DNA from: Prolixibacteraceae bacterium
GTDB lineage: Bacteria; Bacteroidota; Bacteroidia; Bacteroidales; Prolixibacteraceae
Length of the DNA: 15,129 bases
Assembly (NCBI GenBank): GCA_007116765.1
Contig: SKHV01000086.1
Location: forward strand, 1-15,129
Direction: 5' to 3'
The position numbers and the translations under genes are program-made. Below are positions 7,281 to 15,129 of this stretch, one piece after another. Below the pieces are notes generated by a model, which worked only from the letters and a program-made list of their open reading frames with translations, was not told the DNA's origin and did not search any database. How positions within the stretch are numbered: the stretch's first letter is position 1; each line of letters opens with the position of its first letter.

Positions 7281-8861
7281 TTAAGGATTACGCCTTAATA
7301 GCACTGACAACGAATCAGATTCTGGTAAAAATTCAATATAATCTAAAACTAACTCGTTTGAAGATAAACGTCCCGGCCCATCATACTCGAACCGAATATC
7401 TACACTACCGTATTCTTCAATATTATCAACCCAAAAGTCGAACTTATTGTAACGTCCTTGGTTTACGTAGCGCACTCCCGGAACTACACTGGGCATAATA
7501 CCCCTTCGGGTAACAAATTCATAATAATCGAATGTTTTTACTAACTCGTTATTGATGTATATGTTATAAATACCTCCACGATCCATGTGCGTACGCACCA
7601 CTGCCAAATAACGACGAGGGAAAAGCGGAATTGATTTCATGGTAAGGTCGAAAGTTCCTTCAAACTCGTTGGCAAAACGCACACGCAGCATGGTGTCGTT
7701 TGAGGCTACTCCTCCACTACCAAGAATAATTTCAGGAACGAATACTTCATCTGCCACTAGTGTAACTAAAGAATCTCTCCACCCAAATACATTTTGTCCG
7801 CGGCGATAAATAAATCTTTCACCTTCATTGCGAATAGGGCTTTGATACAAGGAGTCGTTAATAACAAAGTCGCGGTAATCGTAAAAGTAACCATTGCTAC
7901 AGATTGTTCTGTTGCCAGGACGAAAGGGAGGAATGATTCTTTCTCCCAAAATATTTCTTAATGTATCGGATTGAAGCGTGGGAACTTCAAGCATGTTCTC
8001 GAATACACCATGCCAAAGCAAGTATGGTATTAAGTGATCATATTGCCATTCAAAAGGGATGTCCTCATGACTGGTATAGCCTGCATCGAGATTAATGGCC
8101 ATTTGTGTCAAAGCTGCTTCATACTTTTCTTTTTCTGGAAATACTACTGTAGCTGTTTTCAGCCTGAATTCTTCTGATACTTCAAAATACTCTTCTTCAA
8201 ATAGATTAATTATGGTTATCACTGAGTCGTAAATGGTATTTCCAAAGTCATCGAAACCAATGGGACGACTTAACTCAAGATCGAGTACGATAGAGTCGTG
8301 CAAGTCGATGTAACGTTTGAGTGCCGGATTGTTTAAAGTAATGTGTTCGTATAAACTGGGATTGGGTGTGGCTACATCTTCAATCATAAAGTAGCGCCCG
8401 TTTTCGTACAATGGACTCGAGAAAGTTACAGGAATGTTGTCGAATAAATATTCGCCATTGCGATTTTCGAATTGAGCGAATTTCAACATGTAGGTTTGTA
8501 TCTTTCTTACTCCCCGAACATTGTTTGGCTGGATATAATACCTTAAAATATGATAGGCTGCCTCGGCCTCGGTAAATTCATTTTGCTGTTTGAATTGACC
8601 GATGGCTTCGTTGTTCGGAACAAAAAGAGTATGTACATCGTTTGAGTCGAAAATTGAATCGAGCGAAAACTGCTCAACCAAAGCTACAAATTCTGATGCA
8701 TCGCTGTTGCTTTTCAATGCATCCCACACACTCTCACCAACGGTGTCAGGCTTGGTATCGTAATGATTGGCCCAATCTTCTTCGCAAGCGTAAAAACCCA
8801 AAATAATGAGTGTGACTAAAATTATATATGCTATTCTGTTCATCTTGAGAAATATTATCAT
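7281..8861 (-). CDS. FAS1 (fasciclin) domain surface lipoprotein B with CBM-like C-terminus
   Basis: This is a predicted outer-membrane lipoprotein of SusCD loci; the lipobox GFYAC gives lipidation at C26, followed by EED, an acidic pattern that favours surface display. The first FAS1 domain spans about 43-165 (VHTLFVPNNEAI at 76-87, YHILRYYI at 103-110). A second FAS1-like unit at about 170-335 is degenerate (TATVVFPEKEKYEAA, 236-250, and SNGYFYDYRDFVI, 322-334). The C-terminal part (about 375-515) is beta-rich. Its order of elements (RRYLAVVRTHMDRGG, IYNIYINNELVKTF, SVDIRFEY, ELVLDYIEF) resembles CBM6/35-like jelly-roll domains. No catalytic motif is seen. It overlaps the stop of lipoprotein A by 4 bases (ATGA), so translation is probably coupled. 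An alternative ATG at 8843 gives a more usual signal peptide. Glycan binding or adhesion is inferred, not shown. Confidence 0.88.
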   Translation of the reverse strand: MIIFLKMNRIAYIILVTLIILGFYACEEDWANHYDTKPDTVGESVWDALKSNSDASEFVALVEQFSLDSIFDSNDVHTLFVPNNEAIGQFKQQNEFTEAEAAYHILRYYIQPNNVRGVRKIQTYMLKFAQFENRNGEYLFDNIPVTFSSPLYENGRYFMIEDVATPNPSLYEHITLNNPALKRYIDLHDSIVLDLELSRPIGFDDFGNTIYDSVITIINLFEEEYFEVSEEFRLKTATVVFPEKEKYEAALTQMAINLDAGYTSHEDIPFEWQYDHLIPYLLWHGVFENMLEVPTLQSDTLRNILGERIIPPFRPGNRTICSNGYFYDYRDFVINDSLYQSPIRNEGERFIYRRGQNVFGWRDSLVTLVADEVFVPEIILGSGGVASNDTMLRVRFANEFEGTFDLTMKSIPLFPRRYLAVVRTHMDRGGIYNIYINNELVKTFDYYEFVTRRGIMPSVVPGVRYVNQGRYNKFDFWVDNIEEYGSVDIRFEYDGPGRLSSNELVLDYIEFLPESDSLSVLLRRNP

Positions 8862-10450
8862 TTTCTATCAAAAATTATTGCATCCCACATAAAATCACCG
8901 GGAATTAAAGTGCGTACTGTTACTACATGTTGTTCGTAACTGGTAAAAGTAATGTCGCCAAGTGTACGATTAGCAAAAGGTCTTTCCCAGTTGGTATTGG
9001 CTACGGTTAAATCAACCAAGCCTCCAATTTTTACACCATCGAGAAAAACTTCCACCAACGCATTGGTCGAACTTCTTTCGTGAGCTCTTAACCTAACAGT
9101 ATAGGTTCCCGGAACAATGCGAGGTGTTCGATATGATATTTCAAAATCACCTTGTATGTACAAATAATCTTGATCCCAAGCATTTGATTCTCTTTGATCG
9201 GAGGGTAAATCAGAATCCTGTTTGATAAAAAGTATGTCCTGAACACCCGACCACCAAATGTTTTGAAGAAGATTTTGTTCAGAAATTAAATACTCATTAA
9301 CTTCTTCTCTGTATTGATTAATCAGAGACTCTTCACGAAACTGGAAAGATACATTATCAACAATGGGGCGCCTCCTGCGTTGTAGAATATTGTCGATAAA
9401 ATGAATGGAACCGCTAAGGGTTTGCACATTTGAGTAATCGTAATAAAAAGTAACATATCTGATGGGATATTCAATACCTTTATTTCTAATAGTATCCTGT
9501 GCATTCATAAAAATGTTTTCTTCATTCCTGTCGAAGTCTCCATTTATATTCAATGGTATGTCTCCGTACGATGCATAGTTAGTTCTTCTGTTCTCAAAGT
9601 CAGCTAAAAAATGATTTCTCTCCAGTATATGATAACCCACAAAATTATAAAGGGGATTAGTTGGATCTGTATAGTCGGATCTTTCCGGACTTATCATTTG
9701 TTTTAAATCGTCTATATTGTTGACATCAAATCGATTGAAAACTGAATCGGCTTCTACAAGTAAGGTTACCGGAATATCGCTCATTTCTTCATAATCAATT
9801 ACACGATCTAAAACAACATCGTGACCGGTTTCCTTAACGGCTTGTGCAAATATTGAATAGTTTGGATTAGCTTCCAACCAATCCATAGTGGATAGCGTAA
9901 TAGGTATCAATGAACGTGAAATGATGTGGATATATCCATTGTTTACTTCAATATTACCCTCTATTAGAGGTGCATCGTTATTAATTTTATAAAAAGATGT
10001 ATCTGCTCCTACCTCAAAGCCAATGGTAATGTACTGTTTCAACAGGTTTCTTTCCGGCAAAGCGCCAAATGGAAAGTCATTGGTTATTATTCCTCTGTTT
10101 ATCACGTGATAACGAGCCAAGGCGGCCACATATTCTTTATCGTTCAACAAATCCTGAAAAGTTGAATAGTTATTGTTCTCATCAACAAACTCTTTCATCG
10201 CATCGTTTGTTGGTAAAAACAAGGTATAATCATTACCATTAGGATTATAGGCCTGCATCGTTCGATCGAGATTACCTGCCTGAAGCACTTCCATGAACAT
10301 GGAGAAATCTTCTTCGTTTTCGGCTATATAATCATAAATGCTTTCTCTCACCAAATCTTTAAAACCAGGATCAGGATGATCTGTTTCATCGCATGAAAAC
10401 ATGATTAAAGAACCCAGAACAATGGTGAATAATATTGCTAATTTTTTCAT
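8858..10450 (-). CDS. FAS1 (fasciclin) domain surface lipoprotein A with two FAS1 domains
   Basis: A lipoprotein signal peptide ends at IMFSC (C20), followed by DETD, an acidic signal typical of surface lipoproteins in Bacteroidetes. Two FAS1 domains follow. The first covers about 30-183, with YTLFLPTNDAM (75-85), RYHVINRG (113-120) and NGYIHIISRSLIP (171-183). The second covers about 188-357, with VTLLVEADSVF (228-238), GYHILERNHF (272-281) and SGSIHFIDNIL (346-356). Residues 400-530 form a beta-rich module (GTYTVRLRAHERS, ALVEVFLDGVKIGG, HVVTVRTLIPG, MWDAIIFD) like a galactose-binding or CBM6/35-type fold. FAS1 domains are known in adhesion and extracellular binding; here the protein probably assists SusCD as a surface binding protein. 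It starts 4 bases after SusD-1 and overlaps lipoprotein B by 4 bases. The ATG at 10450 gives an ideal signal peptide. The ligand is unknown. Confidence 0.92.
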   Translation of the reverse strand: MKKLAILFTIVLGSLIMFSCDETDHPDPGFKDLVRESIYDYIAENEEDFSMFMEVLQAGNLDRTMQAYNPNGNDYTLFLPTNDAMKEFVDENNNYSTFQDLLNDKEYVAALARYHVINRGIITNDFPFGALPERNLLKQYITIGFEVGADTSFYKINNDAPLIEGNIEVNNGYIHIISRSLIPITLSTMDWLEANPNYSIFAQAVKETGHDVVLDRVIDYEEMSDIPVTLLVEADSVFNRFDVNNIDDLKQMISPERSDYTDPTNPLYNFVGYHILERNHFLADFENRRTNYASYGDIPLNINGDFDRNEENIFMNAQDTIRNKGIEYPIRYVTFYYDYSNVQTLSGSIHFIDNILQRRRRPIVDNVSFQFREESLINQYREEVNEYLISEQNLLQNIWWSGVQDILFIKQDSDLPSDQRESNAWDQDYLYIQGDFEISYRTPRIVPGTYTVRLRAHERSSTNALVEVFLDGVKIGGLVDLTVANTNWERPFANRTLGDITFTSYEQHVVTVRTLIPGDFMWDAIIFDRK

Positions 10451-10454
10451 CGTC

Positions 10455-11936
10455 TTATCGGTTGTAATATGGGTTTTGTTCCAAATTTAAATTTCTCTCC
10501 AGTTCATTTTTATAAACCGGCATATACCATCCCAATGGGTTGGTCAATTTAGAGGCAAGTATTCGTTTTTGAGTTGAAGGTACATTTTGAATAATAATTT
10601 CTACCAGTTTATCACGACGCGCATAATCATTCCTACGACCCATACGAACCAAATCGAACCAGCGTTTTCCTTCATAGGCCAATTCTAAGGCTCGCTCATT
10701 CATAATTGCATCTTCAAAAACAATTGGAGTTTGTGATGGGTTAATAGCAGGTGCTCCGGCACGATCTCGAATCAAATTAATATACTGCAATGCTTCATTG
10801 TATCTACCCAATTGGGATAAAGCTTCAGCTTTCATTAATAGTACATCCGCATATCTATAAACTATCCAGTTTGCACTTGCTTCAAGATTGCCTGATCTAA
10901 CAGTACTTCCATCGGGTACCAAACCTACATACTTCCAAATGCTGTAATTATCTTCACCTCTACGGCTGATAGTAACTCTTTCGCCTCTGAATCGCTGTTC
11001 AGTAGTATAAAATGATGACAACATTTGCATGGCGCTATTGCTTACTGCAAAGTAACTATTAGCAGTATGATCAGTCAAACCATACACTTTGTTACGTTGT
11101 TCTAATCTGTCGTCAATATGAAATTCAAAAATACTTTCTAGAGAGCTTCCAGGATAAAACATCTCAAACCATCTACCGCTTGGCATTAGCTCTATATTAT
11201 CCCTATCTTCTATAATTTGAACATGCTGGACTACTGCCTCATAGTCGAAACGCCACAGTGCAATATCAGCCAAAAGAGCCTCACATGACTCGCGAGACGC
11301 ACGTGATTTGGTTTCAATTACTGATAAATAATTACTGGCTAAATATAATCGTGCTTCTAATAAATCCTGAGTTATATGATCCAGAACCTCATCGTCAGGT
11401 GATTTTGGCAAATATACATTTACATTGTCAGATTCGGTTGGTTCAAGCACCAAAGGAACATCGCCCCAAATGCGTACCAGATAAAAATAAGCTAAGGAGC
11501 GAAGGAAATAAGCTTCGGACATAAAACCTCTTAGTTGAAAATCGGTAAATGTAGGATCATCAACGTCAGGTGCATTCTTTATTACCTCGTTGGCGTAATT
11601 TATTACTTTGTAAAAATTTTCCCAGTTGGCCAGCCAGTTGTCAGGATAAATATTTCCGTTCATTAAGTCAAGGTTGGCTCCTCCCTGATTAACTCCGCGA
11701 ACCATATCGGCCCGAAGTTCGCCATGAATGAACATCATGTCATCAAGTCCCGAAAAAGTACTATATGCTGCCATCAAAACAGCTTCAACATCTTCTTTCG
11801 ATTGCCAAAATTCTTCACGAATAAGTCCGCTGGGAGGCCGGAGTTCAAGCCAATCGTTGCATCCGGTTTGAAACAAAATAACCGCTGCGATGAGTATATA
11901 TTTGAAACTTTTTTTCATTATATATTGTTTTATCAT
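10455..11936 (-). CDS. SusD/RagB-family outer-membrane lipoprotein (SusD-1)
   Basis: This is the binding lid for SusC-1, whose stop codon is 20 bases upstream. The lipobox FQTGC gives lipidation at C26 (counting from the ATG at 11936), followed by NDWLELRPP, a very typical SusD mature start. Further hallmarks are GELRADMVRG (72-81), FMSEAYFLRSLAYFYLVRIW (138-157), NWIVYRYADVLLMKAEAL (356-373) with the helical-repeat segment to DRAGAP, and ERALELAYEGKRWFDLVRMG (414-433). At 493 residues it is of usual SusD length. The ATG at 11918 (MKKSFKYILIAAV) gives a more standard signal peptide, so either start is possible; the upstream one lies in a block shared with SusC-2. The gene is followed after 4 bases by FAS1 lipoprotein A. 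Substrate specificity cannot be read from sequence. Confidence 0.97.
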   Translation of the reverse strand: MIKQYIMKKSFKYILIAAVILFQTGCNDWLELRPPSGLIREEFWQSKEDVEAVLMAAYSTFSGLDDMMFIHGELRADMVRGVNQGGANLDLMNGNIYPDNWLANWENFYKVINYANEVIKNAPDVDDPTFTDFQLRGFMSEAYFLRSLAYFYLVRIWGDVPLVLEPTESDNVNVYLPKSPDDEVLDHITQDLLEARLYLASNYLSVIETKSRASRESCEALLADIALWRFDYEAVVQHVQIIEDRDNIELMPSGRWFEMFYPGSSLESIFEFHIDDRLEQRNKVYGLTDHTANSYFAVSNSAMQMLSSFYTTEQRFRGERVTISRRGEDNYSIWKYVGLVPDGSTVRSGNLEASANWIVYRYADVLLMKAEALSQLGRYNEALQYINLIRDRAGAPAINPSQTPIVFEDAIMNERALELAYEGKRWFDLVRMGRRNDYARRDKLVEIIIQNVPSTQKRILASKLTNPLGWYMPVYKNELERNLNLEQNPYYNR

Positions 11937-11942
11937 TTTGCT
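11920..11942 (-). repeat. Start-region block shared with SusC-2 (copy 1)
   Basis: This 23-base block spans the first ATG of SusD-1 (11936) and is identical at 21 positions to 7231-7253 at the start of SusC-2. It overlaps the coding start, so its conservation may reflect translation initiation rather than a separate element. Confidence 0.4.
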
Positions 11943-11956
11943 ATACCTGTGCTATT

Positions 11957-14900
11957 TTAGAAAAATACAGAAATACTGAATGTGTACATTCTGGACGGAG
12001 GAGTACGAGCATTATCTACACCAATCCAAAATGGATCACTGGCATCCTGGCCAACCTCAGGGTCTTGTCCTGAGTAATTTGTCAGCGTAAATAAACGTCG
12101 TCCACTTAAGGCAAAATTCATCCTGTCAACATGTAATTTCTCACATAGCGACTTTGGAAGTCTATAACCTATTTTTACATTGCTTAAACGTAAGAAGTCT
12201 CCACGTTCCACATAACGGTCGGAACCCAAGTTATTAGCCGGGTGATTCTCGTATGCACGGGGTAAAATATTCGGATCGTTTTGTCCGTCAACCCTCCAAC
12301 GATTTAATACAGCCATACTTTGGTTGTTCCTGTCATTCATACCTTCGGTATTGATGGCCACCTGGTTAATGATATCAAAACCAACACGGTAGTGGAATCC
12401 CAATGAAGCGTCAAAATCTTTGTACCTGAAATTGGTACCAAAACCACCCATGTATCTTGGGTTAGAATCTCCAATGTAAACTACGTCGTTGAGATCGATT
12501 CTTCCATCGTTGTTTTGATCTTTATAAATTGCATCTCCTCCTTTAAATTCATAAGTACCCATGTAGGTCATTGGCAGAATTTTTCCATCGGCATCGCGAA
12601 TGGGTTCATCATTTTGATCACGGGCAATGGCATCGGCATCTGAAGGATAAACTCCCAGATATTCAAATCCGAAGAATGATCCAATAGGATCCCCTTCTAC
12701 TACACGTCGTGGGTATTGTCCGTTAGAAATCGACACTGAACGCTCGGTGTTAAAATTCTCAGGTAACTTAGTAAAGCTGTTTACGTTATGCGATGTATTG
12801 AAATAGAATGAAAGAATCACATCACGGGTACGAATGGCATGCCCATTGAGCATTACCTCCCAGCCATAGTTATGCATTTCGCCACCATTAAAGAAGCGTA
12901 ATTGGTTATAACCCGATGAATATGGAATATCGTAATTAGAAAATAATATGTCGTAAGTTTTCTTGGTATAAAAGTCAGTCTCAACATATAACCTGTCGTT
13001 AAACAAATTGACGTTCAATCCGGCGTTATATGTTTCTACACTCTCCCAACGCAAATTATCAAGCTGTATGCGTGTGGGCATAACCGAAGTATTTTGAACG
13101 TAGAAAGATGAAGACTCATAAAGTGCAAATCGTGCATATGCGTCCCATGGCTGACGTCCAGAGGTACCCCAACTGAATCTCATGCGGCTATCTCCCAGCC
13201 AATCAAGATGAGCCAGAAAAGGTTCGCTTGAAAAACGCCATCCAGCCGAAATACCCTGGAAGAGACCCCATCGATTATTTTGACCAAAGCCGGAAAAAGC
13301 ATCGGCACGGGCTACATACTGTAACATGTAACGATCGAGATATTTATAATTCAGGCTCATCACAGCACCTAATTCTCGGGTTTCACCGGATCCTGTTCCA
13401 ATCCAGTTAATTTGTGCATTTGTAGCCGGATCCTGAAGACTAACCGAAGGTGTACGGTTCGACTGAAGGTTCATCCATTCATTACTTGAATTATTGGTAA
13501 TCCAGGTAGCTGTTCCTGAAATGTCATGTATATCAACATCGGTGGGTGCATTGAATATAAATTGAGATTCTGTTCTAATGGATGAGTTGATATTGTTTGA
13601 TTCCTCGGCCATGTTTACTCGCCAGCTCAACCAGTCAACACCCAGAGCATTGTAAGGTATAAATATATTAGATTTTTCGCCGCGATATTGGAAAGAAACA
13701 GTTTGGCGAAAGCGCAACCAGTCTAGTATGGTATATCGCAAAGAAAATGTGTTTTCCAAACTATTATCTTTACGGTTGTTTTTACCTAGCTCGGCTACAG
13801 CTACCGGGTTGAAATAGTCATCTCCACTTCCCTGATAGTTATTAATAGGGTTGAAGTATTCTCCGGTAGGATTACCAAATTCGTCGTATTCCCAAATACT
13901 CATATTAGGGGCTTTCATATAGGCCATTTGCCTAATGTTACGCCCTATGCTCACGTTTCTATCTACATCATTTGTTATATAATTGAAATTAATTGAGAAC
14001 ATGAGACGCTGAGACAAGATATAATCGAGATTAATACGGGTAGAAAAACGTTGTGAGTTAGTATTGATAGTAGTACCCCCTTCGTCAACCCAGCTAAATG
14101 AAGCTGAATAGCGTGTTCTTTCACCACCGCCTGAAAGAGCAAAGTAATGATCGTGAGTTGTTCCGTCTTGAGTAATCGCTCCAAGCCAATCGGTATTTGC
14201 CGAATAATTATAAAAATCATTAAAGTCTCGGTCAAAAGCAATTTCGCGCGGGAGTACAAAATTACCGCGGGCATTGTGCATTTGCTCAATTTGCAGGGTA
14301 ATATAATCGTCTCCATTCAACATGGGTATGGGATCAGGTTGCACATTCAAACTATACTTATATTGATATTCGAACTGTACTTTTCCCATTTGTCCTGAAC
14401 GGGTTTCAATCAAAAGAACACCGTCGGCACCGCTTGAACCATAAATGGCTGTAGCGCCTGCATCTTTTAATACTTCGATAGATTTAATATCCTGAAGAGC
14501 CACATTAATCATGTTACTGATGTCTTCGGCGTCGGCTGAGCTTAACTCAAAATCAGAAGATACTCGCTGCTGAGGAATACCGTCGATAACAATCAATGGA
14601 CGACTATTACCCACAGAGCTTAAGCCCCTGATAACAATTTGAGAACCGGATCCCGGGTCTCCTGAGGCACTCACAATATCGAGTCCTGAAATTCTTCCTT
14701 GTAGCGCATCAGCGGCCGATGTTATACCCACTTCCTGCATTTCTACCAATTCAATACGAACCGAAGAAGATGCCCTGTCTCGCTCTTCTACATTAGTAAG
14801 TCCTGTGGAGCGTTGCCGCTGTGCAGTTACTGTAACTCCTTCAAGTTCTACATCGGTCGATACGAGCTGAATGTTCATTGGTTGATCAAACTGAGGCTCG

Positions 14901-15129
14901 ATTTCAAGAGGTTGGTAACCGATAACACTCACTCGCAACATGTGTTCACTGTTTCTCATACTGTGAACAAAGTCTCCGTTCACATCGGTAGCTGTTCCAC
15001 CAATAATACGTCCTTCGTTATCAATTTCTGCAACTGTACCTCCGATAACAGGATCGCCACCGTTTCTGTCGACTACCCTTCCTCTGATAATTTGACTCCC
15101 CTGAGCCATGACATCGACAAAACAGAAAA
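11957..15129 (-). CDS. SusC/RagA-family TonB-dependent outer-membrane transporter (SusC-1), 5' end beyond window
   Basis: This is the importer partner of SusD-1. The reading frame stays open to the window edge. The last upstream codons read FCFVDV before MAQGSQ, which looks like the tail of a Sec signal peptide, so the Met at 15109 is probably internal and the true start lies beyond 15129. Counting from that Met, a carboxypeptidase-regulatory-like domain lies at about 8-83. A TonB-box-like stretch DVELEGVTVTAQ follows (86-97), then the plug (about 105-237), with LQGRISGLDIVSASG, IVIRGLSSVGNSRPLIVIDG and the SusC/RagA signature LKDAGATAIYGSSGADGVLL (214-233). The barrel runs to the aromatic C-terminus (TFSISVFF). 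A family-typical acidic loop, DQNNDGRIDLND, lies in the C-terminal third and may bind calcium. No STN domain is visible in the part present. It is the first gene of the operon within the window; promoter and regulator lie outside. Confidence 0.97.
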   Translation of the reverse strand, partial: FCFVDVMAQGSQIIRGRVVDRNGGDPVIGGTVAEIDNEGRIIGGTATDVNGDFVHSMRNSEHMLRVSVIGYQPLEIEPQFDQPMNIQLVSTDVELEGVTVTAQRQRSTGLTNVEERDRASSSVRIELVEMQEVGITSAADALQGRISGLDIVSASGDPGSGSQIVIRGLSSVGNSRPLIVIDGIPQQRVSSDFELSSADAEDISNMINVALQDIKSIEVLKDAGATAIYGSSGADGVLLIETRSGQMGKVQFEYQYKYSLNVQPDPIPMLNGDDYITLQIEQMHNARGNFVLPREIAFDRDFNDFYNYSANTDWLGAITQDGTTHDHYFALSGGGERTRYSASFSWVDEGGTTINTNSQRFSTRINLDYILSQRLMFSINFNYITNDVDRNVSIGRNIRQMAYMKAPNMSIWEYDEFGNPTGEYFNPINNYQGSGDDYFNPVAVAELGKNNRKDNSLENTFSLRYTILDWLRFRQTVSFQYRGEKSNIFIPYNALGVDWLSWRVNMAEESNNINSSIRTESQFIFNAPTDVDIHDISGTATWITNNSSNEWMNLQSNRTPSVSLQDPATNAQINWIGTGSGETRELGAVMSLNYKYLDRYMLQYVARADAFSGFGQNNRWGLFQGISAGWRFSSEPFLAHLDWLGDSRMRFSWGTSGRQPWDAYARFALYESSSFYVQNTSVMPTRIQLDNLRWESVETYNAGLNVNLFNDRLYVETDFYTKKTYDILFSNYDIPYSSGYNQLRFFNGGEMHNYGWEVMLNGHAIRTRDVILSFYFNTSHNVNSFTKLPENFNTERSVSISNGQYPRRVVEGDPIGSFFGFEYLGVYPSDADAIARDQNDEPIRDADGKILPMTYMGTYEFKGGDAIYKDQNNDGRIDLNDVVYIGDSNPRYMGGFGTNFRYKDFDASLGFHYRVGFDIINQVAINTEGMNDRNNQSMAVLNRWRVDGQNDPNILPRAYENHPANNLGSDRYVERGDFLRLSNVKIGYRLPKSLCEKLHVDRMNFALSGRRLFTLTNYSGQDPEVGQDASDPFWIGVDNARTPPSRMYTFSISVFF

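Overview
The window looks like Bacteroidota (Bacteroidetes) chromosomal DNA. Two SusC/SusD-type nutrient-uptake pairs, lipoproteins with an acidic stretch right after the lipidated cysteine, A-rich start regions without strong Shine-Dalgarno sequences, and a Bacteroidetes-type IS66 transposase all point that way. The exact genus cannot be read from this stretch.

Left part (1-1847, + strand): the distal part of an IS66-family insertion sequence. It holds an apparently intact 557-residue DDE transposase (81-1754), a perfect 10-bp inverted repeat just upstream of its start (39-73), and a probable right terminal end at about 1831-1847. The left end and any accessory IS66 genes lie before the window. 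Positions 1848-2013 are AT-rich spacer with no gene.

Right part (2014-15129, all - strand): one tightly packed six-gene unit transcribed right to left. The order is SusC-1 (start outside the window), SusD-1, FAS1 lipoprotein A, FAS1 lipoprotein B, SusC-2, SusD-2, then a strong intrinsic terminator at 2014-2045. Gaps are 20, 4, -4 (overlap), 33 and 20 bases, so co-transcription is very likely. The two SusCD pairs should form outer-membrane 'pedal-bin' importers driven by TonB. The two FAS1 lipoproteins occupy the place where surface glycan-binding lipoproteins (SusE/SusF analogues) usually sit. Each appears to carry two FAS1 units (the second of protein B is degenerate) followed by a beta-rich C-terminal domain that resembles a carbohydrate-binding (CBM6/35-like) jelly roll.

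The substrate cannot be deduced. No glycoside hydrolase, lyase, sulfatase, peptidase or regulator (HTCS, SusR, ECF sigma/anti-sigma) is in the window; these could lie beyond 15129. The most interesting aspect is the symmetric layout SusCD - FAS1 - FAS1 - SusCD, with two clearly non-redundant transporter pairs in one operon and a paired set of FAS1 plus putative carbohydrate-binding lipoproteins between them.
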